From assembly GCF_020564625.1 (NCBI RefSeq), contig NZ_JAJBZT010000006.1, positions 207,695 to 271,694 on the forward strand: a DNA stretch of 64,000 bases. The letters are read 5' to 3'. The translations under genes were made by a program, and so were the position numbers. This document shows positions 44,520-53,338 of this stretch, in pieces (within the stretch, counting starts at the first letter, position 1; every line of letters starts with the position of its first letter). The notes under the pieces are model-generated. The model ran no database searches, was not told the origin of the DNA, and saw only the letters and a list, made by a program, of their open reading frames with translations. The DNA is from Leeia speluncae (GTDB lineage: Bacteria > Pseudomonadota > Gammaproteobacteria > Burkholderiales > Leeiaceae).

Positions 44520-45050
44520 GTGAAAGACAGTAAAACAAATCTTTTAGAGCAAAAGCTTGAAAACTTCATTTTTTGGAGTCGATGGATTCAAGTGCCGCTT
44601 TATCTAGGCTTGGTGGTGGCACAATGTGCCTATGTGTGGGCATTCTTAAAAGAGTTATGGCATCTGGTGCATGATCTGAATGCAATGGGCGAAACTCAGA
44701 TTATGCTGATTGTACTTGGCCTGATCGATGTTGTGATGCTAAGTAACCTCATCATTATGGTGGTGATTGGAGGGTACGAAACTTTTGTATCTAAACTAGA
44801 TTTGCATGGGCACGAAGATGTACCCGAATGGTTGTCGCACGTTAATGCGGGTGTCTTAAAAGTGAAATTAGCGACGGCATTAATCAGTATTTCAGGTATC
44901 CATCTCCTGAAGAGCTTTATTAACGCAACTCAAATGGATACTAAGACGCTGATTTCTCAAACGGTGATTCACTTAGTCTTTTTAGTTACCGCCGTTGGAT
45001 TGGCTTATGTTGATCGCCTTATGTTGCCTGTGAATGCTAAGGCACACTAA
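44520..45050 (+). CDS. UPF0114 family inner membrane protein (YqhA-like)
   Basis: A 176-residue protein with about four hydrophobic segments (for instance VPLYLGLVVAQCAYVWAFL and LIDVVMLSNLIIMVVIGG). The family (TIGR00645) is widespread and of unknown function. Two GTG codons open the frame; the second (44520) has GAGG five bases upstream and is preferred over 44517. It follows pmbA by about 50 bases and precedes the glycosylase by 13 bases. Confidence 0.82.
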   Translation: MKDSKTNLLEQKLENFIFWSRWIQVPLYLGLVVAQCAYVWAFLKELWHLVHDLNAMGETQIMLIVLGLIDVVMLSNLIIMVVIGGYETFVSKLDLHGHEDVPEWLSHVNAGVLKVKLATALISISGIHLLKSFINATQMDTKTLISQTVIHLVFLVTAVGLAYVDRLMLPVNAKAH

Positions 45051-45063
45051 AAAAGATGTGTAA

Positions 45064-45699
45064 ATGAACCTGCCAACTAAGAAAACACCTGAATATTGGG
45101 ATGATGCTATTCGAGTGCTATCAAATCAAGACTTGGCGTTGGTAGGTTTGTTTCAAGCATATAGAGGGGAAACACTAAGTGGCGGTGGCGATGCCTTTAA
45201 AACATTGGCAAATGCGATTGTCGGGCAACAAATCTCTGTAAAAGCAGCGGAAAGTATTTGGCAACGTCTACTGAATCGATTAGGTAGTATTTCGCCAGAG
45301 TCGATTTTGGCTATCGATGGTGAGTTGTTAAGACAAGAGGGTCTATCTAAGCGCAAAGTGGAATACATTGTTGACCTTTCTAAGCACTTTGTAGAGGGGA
45401 AAATTAATCCACTTCATTTTCATGAAATGACAGATGAAGAAGTGATAAAAGCGTTAACAGATGTAAGGGGAATAGGACGTTGGACGGCGGAAATGTTCCT
45501 CATCTTTCATTTGCTAAGACAAGATGTTTTGCCTCTTGATGATATTGGTTTGCAACGCGCAGTAGCTAAACACTATGGGTGGGAATATCCATTTGCTGTG
45601 AGTAAATTGGCTGTCTTTGCTGAAAGATGGGCCCCGTATCGGACCGTTGCAACGTGGTTTATGTGGCGTAGCCTTGATCCTATCCCCGTTGCTTATTAA
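45064..45699 (+). CDS. DNA-3-methyladenine glycosylase 2 (AlkA-like, HhH-GPD)
   Basis: A 211-residue base-excision repair protein. The helix-hairpin-helix LTDVRGIGRWTAEMFLIF and the catalytic Asp region VLPLDDIGLQRAV lie in the right order; an early TLANAIVGQQISVKAAESIW segment is also typical. It lacks the N-terminal extra domain of E. coli AlkA and resembles the compact AlkA-like glycosylases. It removes alkylated purines. Its neighbour upstream is a membrane protein of unknown role. Confidence 0.9.
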   Translation: MNLPTKKTPEYWDDAIRVLSNQDLALVGLFQAYRGETLSGGGDAFKTLANAIVGQQISVKAAESIWQRLLNRLGSISPESILAIDGELLRQEGLSKRKVEYIVDLSKHFVEGKINPLHFHEMTDEEVIKALTDVRGIGRWTAEMFLIFHLLRQDVLPLDDIGLQRAVAKHYGWEYPFAVSKLAVFAERWAPYRTVATWFMWRSLDPIPVAY

Positions 45700-45737
45700 G
45701 ATTAACCGCCAATTGCTGCAACAAATCCTAAATATTC

Positions 45738-45782
45738 TCGTCACATTCTATTCATCTTTACGTCATATCTAATTGCTACATT
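45738..45782 (+). promoter_or_regulatory. Pho-box-like repeats and -10 for phoX
   Basis: Three 7-base units start at 45738, 45749 and 45760, exactly 11 bases apart: TCGTCAC, TATTCAT and ACGTCAT, each sharing GTCA or TCAT with the PhoB consensus CTGTCAT. A TACATT (45777-45782) with TGC before it begins 10 bases after the last unit, as in PhoB-dependent promoters. Confidence 0.55.
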
Positions 45783-45813
45783 TCTTTGGTCAATCAACCA
45801 GTGAGCCAAAGTA

Positions 45814-47724
45814 ATGAGCAACGCATACTGTAATCCAGATCAAATTAATAACCCAACAGATAATCCGTCCTTTGACCAAGTACTTGGCATGAGATTGTCA
45901 CGCCGTGGTTTCATGCAAGTTTCTGTCGGATCCGCTTTAGCTGCTGGTGCAACTGTAGGGTTAACAGGCTGTGCATCTACTGGTAATGGTTCATCTGCTG
46001 GTTTTACCCCAGTTCCACTTTCGACTACCGATAAAGTCATTGTGCCAAATGGCTATGTGGCAGAAGTGGTTTATGCTTGGGGCGATCCTGTCGGTAGTTT
46101 TAAAGGCATGCCAACATTCAAAGCCGATGGTAGTAACACCGCCGCAGAGCAAGCATTACAAGCGGGTATGCATCATGATGGCATGTGGTTTTTTCCATTT
46201 CCACTTGGGTCAACTAATTCTGATCAAGGCTTGCTGGCAGTGAACCACGAATATGTGGACGATGGATTGTTGCATCCAGATGGTCAAGCAACTTGGACTG
46301 CTGAAAAAGTGAAGAAGTCACAAGCTGCGCATGGCGTGTCAATTGTTGATATGCGTTATCACCAAAATCAGTGGAATGTATGGCCATCTGAATACGCACG
46401 TCGTATTACAGCGGAAACACCAATGAAGATTGCTGGTCCAGCTTCTGGTCATGCATTAATGAAAACGAATGCAAATCCAACTGGTGATCAAGTGAATGGT
46501 ACATTTGCTAACTGTGCAAATGGTCATACCCCATGGGGAACTTACCTAACATGTGAAGAAAACTGGCAAGATTACTTTGTTACGCCAAAAGCGAATGCGC
46601 TAGAAAAACGCTACGGAATTAATGACAAAGGCGCTGGTTACCGTTGGCATGAATTTGATCAGCGCTTTAACGCCGCCGTTGAGCCAAATGAATCTAACCG
46701 CTTTGGTTGGGTGGTCGAGATTGATCCATATGATCCTAACAGCACACCAGTTAAACGTACTGCATTAGGTCGCATGGGTCACGAAGGTGCTGCAACCATT
46801 ATCGCTGAAGATGGTCGTGTAGTAGTGTATATGGGCGACGATAAGCGCTTTGAGTACATCTATAAATTTGTTTCCAGAGATAAATATGATGCAAATAACC
46901 GTGCGCACAATATGACGCTGCTAGATCATGGCACTTTATATGTCGCAAAGTTTAAAGCAGATGGAAGTGGTGAGTGGATTGAACTGACTCAAGGTAAAAA
47001 TGGCTTGACTGAAGACAAGGGCTTCGCAAATCAAGGTGATGTTGTCATTAAAGCACGTCAAGCGGGCGATGTGGTTGGTGCAACCCCAATGGATCGTCCA
47101 GAGTGGACAACCGTACACCCTCATACAAGAGAGGTTTTCTGTACCCTGACCAACAATAGCGAGCGTGGTAAAGATGGCAAACCTACCGCAGATGCCGCCA
47201 ACCCACGCAACAATAACCTGTTTGGCCAGATTATTCGTTGGAAAGAAGTCGGAGGACAAACTGCGACCAAGTTCACTTGGAATTTGTTTGTTCAAGCAGG
47301 TAATCCAGCTTCTTCTAAGCCAGAGCATAAAGGCAATATCAAAGGCGACGTGTTTGGTAGCCCTGATGGCTTGTGGGTGGATCCTCGCGGCCTGTTATGG
47401 ATTCAGACAGACGTGTCTACAAGCACCCTAGATGCAAAAGAATATGCGGGTATGGGTAACAATCAGATGCTAGTTGCTGATATCAATACAGGCATGATTA
47501 AACGCTTCTTAACTGGTCCAAATGGATGTGAGATTACTGGCATTACCATGACGCCAGACATGAAAACCTTGTTTATTAACATCCAACACCCTGGTGAACC
47601 AGCAAGTGAAAGATCTGATCCAGCAAATCCATTGGCTGTAAGCGCTTGGCCTAACGGCAAAGGACGCCCACGCTCTGCGACAGTTGCAATTCGTCGACTA
47701 GACAATGGTATTGTTGGTAGTTAA
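45814..47724 (+). CDS. phoX: PhoX family alkaline phosphatase
   Basis: A 636-residue exported enzyme. Residues 28-48 form a twin-arginine signal (SRRGFMQ, then a hydrophobic Ala/Gly stretch) after an unusually long N-terminal lead. The LTGC at residues 50-53 is a lipobox, so it may be a Tat-exported lipoprotein. The PhoX core has LLAVNHEYVD, THCEENW-like CEENWQDY, LGRMGHEGAATI and GSPDGLWVDPRG segments that bind calcium and iron. PhoX hydrolyses phosphomonoesters when phosphate is scarce. A Pho-box-like sequence lies upstream and a terminator downstream. Confidence 0.93.
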   Translation: MSNAYCNPDQINNPTDNPSFDQVLGMRLSRRGFMQVSVGSALAAGATVGLTGCASTGNGSSAGFTPVPLSTTDKVIVPNGYVAEVVYAWGDPVGSFKGMPTFKADGSNTAAEQALQAGMHHDGMWFFPFPLGSTNSDQGLLAVNHEYVDDGLLHPDGQATWTAEKVKKSQAAHGVSIVDMRYHQNQWNVWPSEYARRITAETPMKIAGPASGHALMKTNANPTGDQVNGTFANCANGHTPWGTYLTCEENWQDYFVTPKANALEKRYGINDKGAGYRWHEFDQRFNAAVEPNESNRFGWVVEIDPYDPNSTPVKRTALGRMGHEGAATIIAEDGRVVVYMGDDKRFEYIYKFVSRDKYDANNRAHNMTLLDHGTLYVAKFKADGSGEWIELTQGKNGLTEDKGFANQGDVVIKARQAGDVVGATPMDRPEWTTVHPHTREVFCTLTNNSERGKDGKPTADAANPRNNNLFGQIIRWKEVGGQTATKFTWNLFVQAGNPASSKPEHKGNIKGDVFGSPDGLWVDPRGLLWIQTDVSTSTLDAKEYAGMGNNQMLVADINTGMIKRFLTGPNGCEITGITMTPDMKTLFINIQHPGEPASERSDPANPLAVSAWPNGKGRPRSATVAIRRLDNGIVGS

Positions 47725-47751
47725 TTAGATTTGCGTTATCTCGCATGAAGG

Positions 47752-47786
47752 AAGGATTGAGTTGACTCAACTCAATCCTTTTTTCT
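47752..47786 (+). terminator. Terminator downstream of phoX
   Basis: GGATTGAGTTG pairs with CAACTCAATCC across an ACT loop, flanked by AA and followed by a run of T. Strong rho-independent terminator. Confidence 0.92.
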
Positions 47787-48070
47787 TATTAATAAGGAAT
47801 AATCGCTCCCTAATTAAAGGGAAGTGTTGCAATCGTTGGCTGCAGTAAATGCGCTCAAGGCGACTGACCATAAGGTTTAATACTCGCCAAAAAGTAGCAA
47901 TTACTTATGTTTCCCTACCTAAGTTGGCATGTTTATCAAATAAATATTGCCATGAGATGTGATTTGACCTTGCAACTCCTGTAATTTATGCACAGAATGT
48001 AAACATGAGTGCTGTAAAAGAGTGTGAAGTAACTTCGAAGTAGAATTAAAAAGTAGCACTCGCCAAAGAA

Positions 48071-48098
48071 TTGCAAAATACGCTGTTCGCCAGATAAT
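48071..48098 (+). promoter_or_regulatory. Possible promoter for the chemotaxis operon
   Basis: TTGCAA (48071-48076), a 16-base spacer and GATAAT (48093-48098), about 18 bases before the cheV GTG. A flagellar sigma-28 pattern was looked for and not found in good form. Confidence 0.4.
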
Positions 48099-48115
48099 GC
48101 TGATGGAGTTTAAAC

Positions 48116-49060
48116 GTGTCCGAACTACTCAAAAAAATTGATGCACGTACAAAACTTGCAGGAACCAACAAGTTGGAGATTCTGCTTTTTACACTTGGTA
48201 CAGACCAAAGAACTGGTCGTAGAGAAAATTTTGGTATCAACGTGTTTAAGGTCAGAGAGGTCATGCGGACGCCTGAGATTACGCATGCGCCTGAAATGCC
48301 GGCTTGTGTTGAGGGCATGGTAAGTCTGCGTGGTGCGCTTGTGCCTGTCGTCGACCTAGCCAAATATACCGGCATCCATACAGATGCGAAGCCAGAAATT
48401 ATGATCGTGACTGAATATAACGGTCATACCCAAGGTTTCTTGGTAGAAGCAGTGGATACTATCTTAAGGCTTGACTGGTCACAGATGCGAGTCCCTCCTG
48501 ATATGCTAACTGCTCAGATGGGCGGTATTATCACTGCAGTTACCGAACTAGATACTGGCAAATTAGTGATGATGATGGACGTAGAAAAAGTCCTATCAGA
48601 AACCAGTAACTATGATGACCAAATGAGTTATCAAAACATTAAACCGTTGCCTAAACCCAAAACGGTTTACTTTGCGGATGACTCTGCCGTTGCCCGTAAG
48701 CAAATCTCAACCACTTTAGAAATGATGGGGGTGAAGTACTTCTCCGCCATCAATGGTAAAAAAGCTTGGGATGAGCTAGAAAAAATGGCCGCCTTAGCCG
48801 AGGCAAATGGCGAAGAAATGAAGAATATTGTTAACCTCATTTTAACAGACGTTGAAATGCCAGAGATGGATGGTTACATGCTCACCAAGAACGTTAAATC
48901 AGACCCAAGATTTCGCGGAATTCCTGTCCTAATGCATTCATCCCTGTCTGGTATGCAAAACCAGAAGTTGGGCCATTCGGTTGGTGTAGATGAATATGTC
49001 GCAAAGTTTGAACCTCAGCGCCTTGCCGAAACGTTAACTCGTTTATTGGGTACTGAGTGA
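48116..49060 (+). CDS. cheV: Chemotaxis protein CheV (first copy)
   Basis: A 314-residue CheW-receiver fusion. The CheW-like domain covers about residues 15-165 (GINVFKVREVMRTPEITHAPEMP, then SLRGALVPVVDL). The receiver domain (about 180-312) has FADDSAVARKQ and the phospho-acceptor Asp in LILTDVEMPEMDGY. CheV links receptors to CheA and adapts the signal by phosphorylation. It uses GTG with GGAG seven bases upstream. Compared with the second copy it carries a short insertion (DQRTGRREN) before the GINVFKVREV strand. Confidence 0.95.
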   Translation: MSELLKKIDARTKLAGTNKLEILLFTLGTDQRTGRRENFGINVFKVREVMRTPEITHAPEMPACVEGMVSLRGALVPVVDLAKYTGIHTDAKPEIMIVTEYNGHTQGFLVEAVDTILRLDWSQMRVPPDMLTAQMGGIITAVTELDTGKLVMMMDVEKVLSETSNYDDQMSYQNIKPLPKPKTVYFADDSAVARKQISTTLEMMGVKYFSAINGKKAWDELEKMAALAEANGEEMKNIVNLILTDVEMPEMDGYMLTKNVKSDPRFRGIPVLMHSSLSGMQNQKLGHSVGVDEYVAKFEPQRLAETLTRLLGTE

Positions 49061-49129
49061 TCAACTAATTCGCAATATTGGATTGATTCAAAATAACACT
49101 ATTCTTAGAATTCCCAATGGGTGGATGAG

Positions 49130-50065
49130 ATGAGTAATAAGGCACAAGAAAACCTGCTAGACAGCATTGATGCTAGAACAAAACTGGCTGGATCCAACAA
49201 AATGGAGATTTTGTTGTTCTCGCTAGGTACTGGCGAAATCTTCGGGATTAACGTCTTCAAAGTAAGAGAAGTTTCGCAAACCCCTCATATTACCAAGACA
49301 CCAAATATGCCATCTGGTGTGGAAGGTGTTATCTCTCTACGCGGCAATATTATCCCAATTATTTCTCTATCTAAGTTTGTCAGCCCAGGCCAGAACCAAA
49401 GCAGTGAACAAACGATGATCGTGACAGAATTCAGCCGACATACCCAGGCATTTTTGGTCGATGAAGTGGATCGAATCATTCGCGTGGATTGGGATAAGGT
49501 TAGGGCGCCAGAAGGCATGCTAGCAGGTAGCCAAGGGCTTATCACTGCGGTAACGGAGCTGCCTGATGGTAAGTTGGTTTCAATTTTGGATGTTGAGCAA
49601 ATTCTTTCATCTGTTATTGGTGAAAAGATTGTCCCTGATGTACAGTCAACACAGTTGAGAGAAGATATTTATATGTTCTTCTGTGATGATTCTGTTGTTG
49701 CTCGTAAAGAGATTACCAGTGTGCTTGATAAGCTAGGCGTGAAATACCATCAAGCCAACAATGGTAAAGAAGCTTGGACAAAGCTACAGAATTTAGCTGG
49801 ACGTATACAGGGCGATGGCGAATCGCTAAATGAACATCTCAAACTAATTTTAGTTGATGCAGAAATGCCTGAAATGGATGGTTATGTGCTTACAAAACAC
49901 ATTAAAGCCGATCAGCGTTTCAAAGGTATTCCTGTCGTAATGCATTCATCCCTGTCTTCTAATGCAAACAGAGCAATGGGTAACAGTGTCGGTGTTGATG
50001 CGTATGTGGCAAAATTCGATCCGGTTGTATTGGCGGAAACTATTCGACCACTACTGTTGAGTTAA
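49130..50065 (+). CDS. cheV: Chemotaxis protein CheV (second copy)
   Basis: A 311-residue CheW-receiver protein from the ATG at 49130 (the frame also opens at a GTG at 49121). The start SIDARTKLAGSNKMEILLFSLGT nearly repeats that of the first copy, and the receiver has CDDSVVARKE and LILVDAEMPEMDGY with its Asp. Both copies end in a Ser-rich SLSSNAN/SLSGMQN loop and a VGVDxYVAKF strand. It follows the first copy by about 70 bases and precedes cheY by about 50. Two CheV proteins probably serve different receptors. Confidence 0.94.
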   Translation: MSNKAQENLLDSIDARTKLAGSNKMEILLFSLGTGEIFGINVFKVREVSQTPHITKTPNMPSGVEGVISLRGNIIPIISLSKFVSPGQNQSSEQTMIVTEFSRHTQAFLVDEVDRIIRVDWDKVRAPEGMLAGSQGLITAVTELPDGKLVSILDVEQILSSVIGEKIVPDVQSTQLREDIYMFFCDDSVVARKEITSVLDKLGVKYHQANNGKEAWTKLQNLAGRIQGDGESLNEHLKLILVDAEMPEMDGYVLTKHIKADQRFKGIPVVMHSSLSSNANRAMGNSVGVDAYVAKFDPVVLAETIRPLLLS

Positions 50066-50112
50066 AATATCTGTTGTAAAAGAAGATCACGACAGATTAA
50101 GTGAGGGCAAGC

Positions 50113-50502
50113 ATGGCTGATAAGAACATGAAGTTTCTGGTGGTTGATGATTTTTCTACCATGAGACGTATTGTGCGTAACCTTCTGAAAGAACTAGGCT
50201 TTTCAAACGTTGACGAAGCTGAAGATGGTCAAATCGCACTTCATAAACTACAAAATGGTCAATTTGATTTTGTAGTGTCTGATTGGAATATGCCAAATAT
50301 GACTGGCATTGAGCTTTTAAAGGCGGTCCGTGCAGACCCAGGCTTAAAAGCACTTCCTTTCCTCATGATTACTGCTGAAGCAAAAAAAGAAAATATTATT
50401 GAGGCGGCAACGGCAGGTGCAAGCGGTTACATTGTGAAGCCATTCACTGCTGCTACTCTGGATGAAAAACTGAATAAAATTTTCCAGAACGTCGGAAAAT
50501 AA
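50113..50502 (+). CDS. cheY: Chemotaxis response regulator CheY
   Basis: A 129-residue single receiver domain. The start [23 protein letters not shown] is almost that of E. coli CheY, so I place the start at the ATG 50113, not the GTG at 50101. The acidic pair VDD, phospho-acceptor Asp in VSDWNMPNM, Thr in MITAEAKKE and Lys in YIVKPF are all kept. Phosphorylated CheY binds the flagellar switch. The cheZ start is 10 bases downstream. Confidence 0.97.
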   Translation: MADKNMKFLVVDDFSTMRRIVRNLLKELGFSNVDEAEDGQIALHKLQNGQFDFVVSDWNMPNMTGIELLKAVRADPGLKALPFLMITAEAKKENIIEAATAGASGYIVKPFTAATLDEKLNKIFQNVGK

Positions 50503-50512
50503 GGAGAGTCTT

Positions 50513-51277
50513 GTGAGCGATAGAAATTTTGAGAGCGGTGATTCAGCAGATTTAGAAGCACTGTTTGATAGCATCGTTGCAACTAATGCAGCTCACGAAG
50601 CCGCGCCCGCAGACGCTGCAAAAGAAGAAACTTCAGGTGCTGGCGTAACGAGTGACATGGTTGAACCTGCAAAATCAATGTTTGCTCAAATTGGGCATAT
50701 CACGCGTAAATTGCATGATACTTTGCGTGAGCTTGGCTACGATAAATCATTGGAAAAAGTGGTCGCAGAAGCGATTCCAGATGCAAAAGATCGTTTGGCT
50801 TATGTTGCTAAGTTGACCGAGCAAGCTGCTGATAAAGTGCTATCTGCTGTTGATGTGGCTAAACCCCTTCAAGAAAAGCTTTCTGAAGACTCAGATGTAT
50901 TAAACCAGCGTTGGGATAAGTTGTTTGCAAACCAACTCAGTGTAGAAGAGTTTAAAGTACTTGTTGCAGATACAAGAACCTTTTTACACAGAAGCAAAAC
51001 AGAAACCAAACAAACGGATGCCTTGTTGCTTGATATTATGATGGCGCAAGATTTCCAAGATTTAACTGGTCAAGTGATTAAGAAAATTGTTGAGATGGCA
51101 AAAGAAATGGAAGCCCAGCTCTATAATTTCCTTGTTGAATACACGCCAGGTGCAGAGCGCAAACCAGAAGAACATACTCAGCTAGAAAATGGCCCAGTGA
51201 TCCATGCGGAAGGCCGAAGCGATATTGTCACAGATCAACAACAAGTTGATGATTTGTTGGCTAGCTTAGGTTTCTAG
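50513..51277 (+). CDS. cheZ: CheY-P phosphatase CheZ
   Basis: A 254-residue helical protein with a GTG start behind AAGGAGAG. A long coiled region (residues about 50-200) contains LLDIMMAQDFQDLTGQVIKKIV, with the catalytic Asp and Gln of CheZ. The extreme C-terminus QQQVDDLLASLGF is the CheY-binding peptide. CheZ removes phosphate from CheY. The N-terminal 50 residues are acidic and Ala-rich, probably disordered. Confidence 0.95.
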   Translation: MSDRNFESGDSADLEALFDSIVATNAAHEAAPADAAKEETSGAGVTSDMVEPAKSMFAQIGHITRKLHDTLRELGYDKSLEKVVAEAIPDAKDRLAYVAKLTEQAADKVLSAVDVAKPLQEKLSEDSDVLNQRWDKLFANQLSVEEFKVLVADTRTFLHRSKTETKQTDALLLDIMMAQDFQDLTGQVIKKIVEMAKEMEAQLYNFLVEYTPGAERKPEEHTQLENGPVIHAEGRSDIVTDQQQVDDLLASLGF

Positions 51278-51330
51278 AGCTATAACAATAGTAGGCGATA
51301 ATAAATAACCAAGGCAGCGAGGGTAGCGAG

Positions 51331-53256
51331 ATGAGTGATTTTGGCGGAATGGAAGAGTTGCTTCAGGATTTCCTGACAGAATCGTCTGATATGTTGTCTG
51401 ATGTAGATAACAAACTAGTAGAACTTGAAAAAAGACCCGAAGATAAAACCCTGCTTAACGACATTTTTCGTGGTTTTCACACGATTAAAGGTGGCGCAGG
51501 ATTTTTAAATGTCGAAGCATTAGTTACCTTATGTCATCGTACGGAAAATCTTTTTGATAAGCTGCGTAATGGAGAAATGAAGCTATCTGCTGAAATTCTT
51601 GATTACATCCTCGCATCTACTGGTGTCGTTCGAGAAATGTTTGGTGATCTATCTCAAAAACGTCAGCCAAATGGTGCACCCCAAGCGTTACTGGATGCGC
51701 TAGACGCAGTGCTTGATGGAAAAATGCCTTCACAGATGACTGCCGCCGCAGCAGCGCCTACTCCTGAACCAGAAAAAGTCGTTGTCGCCCAAACGGTTGC
51801 TTCATCATCGGCTCCGATTACAGCTAATGGTGGTGAGCCTGATTGGGATGCCTTGTATCATGGTCTACTAGGGACAACGCCTGTTGCAACTTCCGCTCCT
51901 ACGCCAGTGGAGACACCTGCTATGTCACAGACTTCTGCTCCAGTGCTTGAACAAGCTGTTGTTCGTACCCCAGAAAATACCCCACCAGCACAGCGTGCGC
52001 TAGCACCTACCTTGCCAAGTGGGGGGCAGCAATCTACTCAGCAACTAACAACGCAAGAAACGACGATTCGTATTGATACGAATCGTCTAGATCAGGTGTT
52101 GAACTTGTCCGGTGAAATTGGGCTGACCAAAAACCGCCTAACCACATTACGTACTGATATCTTGCAAGGTAAGAATGATCAGTTAACGCTTCGCTCACTC
52201 GATGAGGCAATTGGTCAATTGGACTTGCTTGTTTCTGATCTGCAAAATGCAGTGATGAAAACGCGGATGCAACCAATTGGACGACTGTTCCAAAAGTATC
52301 CACGATTGGCGCGTGACCTAGCGCGTCAATTAGGTAAGGATGTCGAGTTAGTTATTACCGGAGAAGAAACCGAACTCGACAAGACAATGATCGAAGATTT
52401 GAACGATCCACTTGTTCACTTGGTTCGTAATGCCGTGGATCACGGTATTGAGACCAAGGAAGATCGTTTGATTCTTGGCAAGTCTGAGAAGAGTTTAGTT
52501 CAGTTAAGCGCCACGCAAGTTGGTGATCATATCCTGATTGAAATCACCGATGATGGCAAAGGTATGAAACCTGAAATGATTCGCCAAAAGGCAATCGAAA
52601 AAGGTTTGCTGCGTGCGGAAGATGCCAATAATTTAGATGATAAGCAGAGTCTGCAACTAATCTTCTTGCCAGGGTTTTCAACAAAAGACCAAATTTCGAG
52701 CGTTTCTGGACGTGGTGTAGGCATGGATGTAGTGAAAACTAACATCCAAAAAATGAACGGTAGAATTGATATTAACTCTGTACCTGGTGAAGGTACTAGA
52801 TTCACGATTAGCTTACCGTTGACCTTGGCGATTCTGCCAGTGTTGGTCGTCCGTGTATGTGATCAGCCATTTGCAGTGCCTCTAGCAATGGTCCGTGAAA
52901 TTATCCCACTTGCGAAAAATGATATTCAGCAAGTTTCTGGTAAAGCGACAATGGTTGTGCGTGATGAAATTCTTTCAGTACGCTCACTCGCGGCACTAAT
53001 TGGTTGGCATGATAATAAGCCACCTTCATTTGGTGTGCTAATGCAGTCTGCGGAAACTTCTTTCGTACTAGCGATTGATTCGTTTGTTGGTCGTGATGAT
53101 GTAGTGATCAAACCACTACAAAACATTAAACCTAAAGGGATTGCTGGTGCGACATTGTCTGGTGATGGATCTGTTGTTCTAGTATTGGATATGGAAGACC
53201 TCTTAACTGCACTTGGAACGGATCAAGCCGCACCTTTATTTGATTTTGCCTCTTGA
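51331..53256 (+). CDS. cheA: Chemotaxis histidine kinase CheA
   Basis: A 641-residue kinase. The Hpt domain carries His50 in FRGFHTIKGGAGFL. After it, residues about 135-245 are Ala/Pro/Thr-rich linker with one short GEPDWDALYHGLLG motif and no recognisable P2 domain. Next come the P3 dimerisation helices (DTNRLDQVLNLSGEIGLTKNRL), the ATPase domain (HLVRNAVDHGIE, DDGKGM, GRGVGMDVV) and the CheW-like P5 domain. CheW, CheR, CheB and receptor genes are not in this window. Last chemotaxis gene of the run. Confidence 0.95.
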   Translation: MSDFGGMEELLQDFLTESSDMLSDVDNKLVELEKRPEDKTLLNDIFRGFHTIKGGAGFLNVEALVTLCHRTENLFDKLRNGEMKLSAEILDYILASTGVVREMFGDLSQKRQPNGAPQALLDALDAVLDGKMPSQMTAAAAAPTPEPEKVVVAQTVASSSAPITANGGEPDWDALYHGLLGTTPVATSAPTPVETPAMSQTSAPVLEQAVVRTPENTPPAQRALAPTLPSGGQQSTQQLTTQETTIRIDTNRLDQVLNLSGEIGLTKNRLTTLRTDILQGKNDQLTLRSLDEAIGQLDLLVSDLQNAVMKTRMQPIGRLFQKYPRLARDLARQLGKDVELVITGEETELDKTMIEDLNDPLVHLVRNAVDHGIETKEDRLILGKSEKSLVQLSATQVGDHILIEITDDGKGMKPEMIRQKAIEKGLLRAEDANNLDDKQSLQLIFLPGFSTKDQISSVSGRGVGMDVVKTNIQKMNGRIDINSVPGEGTRFTISLPLTLAILPVLVVRVCDQPFAVPLAMVREIIPLAKNDIQQVSGKATMVVRDEILSVRSLAALIGWHDNKPPSFGVLMQSAETSFVLAIDSFVGRDDVVIKPLQNIKPKGIAGATLSGDGSVVLVLDMEDLLTALGTDQAAPLFDFAS

Positions 53257-53301
53257 TTTGATCTTATAAAGGGTGATCAAATGTCTATGTGGCATTTGTT
53301 T
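53257..53301 (+). terminator. Two competing short hairpins downstream of cheA
   Basis: TTTGATC with GATCAAA (53257-53281) and CAAATG with CATTTG (53278-53298, followed by TTTG) overlap and cannot form together. Either may weaken read-through into the EAL/HDOD gene. Evidence is thin. Confidence 0.3.
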
Positions 53302-53338
53302 GCCCTTATCTCTTCTTGAATTAATTAATTGACGCTAT

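Larger units (their letters stand above)
47725..48115. other. 391-base gene-free region between phoX and cheV
   Basis: It holds the phoX terminator at its left and a likely cheV promoter at its right. The middle (47790-48060) contains two short shared words, ACTCGCCAAA and AAAAAGTAGCA, each present near 47889 and again near 48050. I saw no open frame, no tRNA and no stable long hairpin. Confidence 0.6.

Noticed and set aside
48040..48110. Sigma-28 flagellar promoter before cheV
   Set aside because: GCCAGATAA resembles GCCGATAA but has an extra base and no TAAA box at the proper distance.
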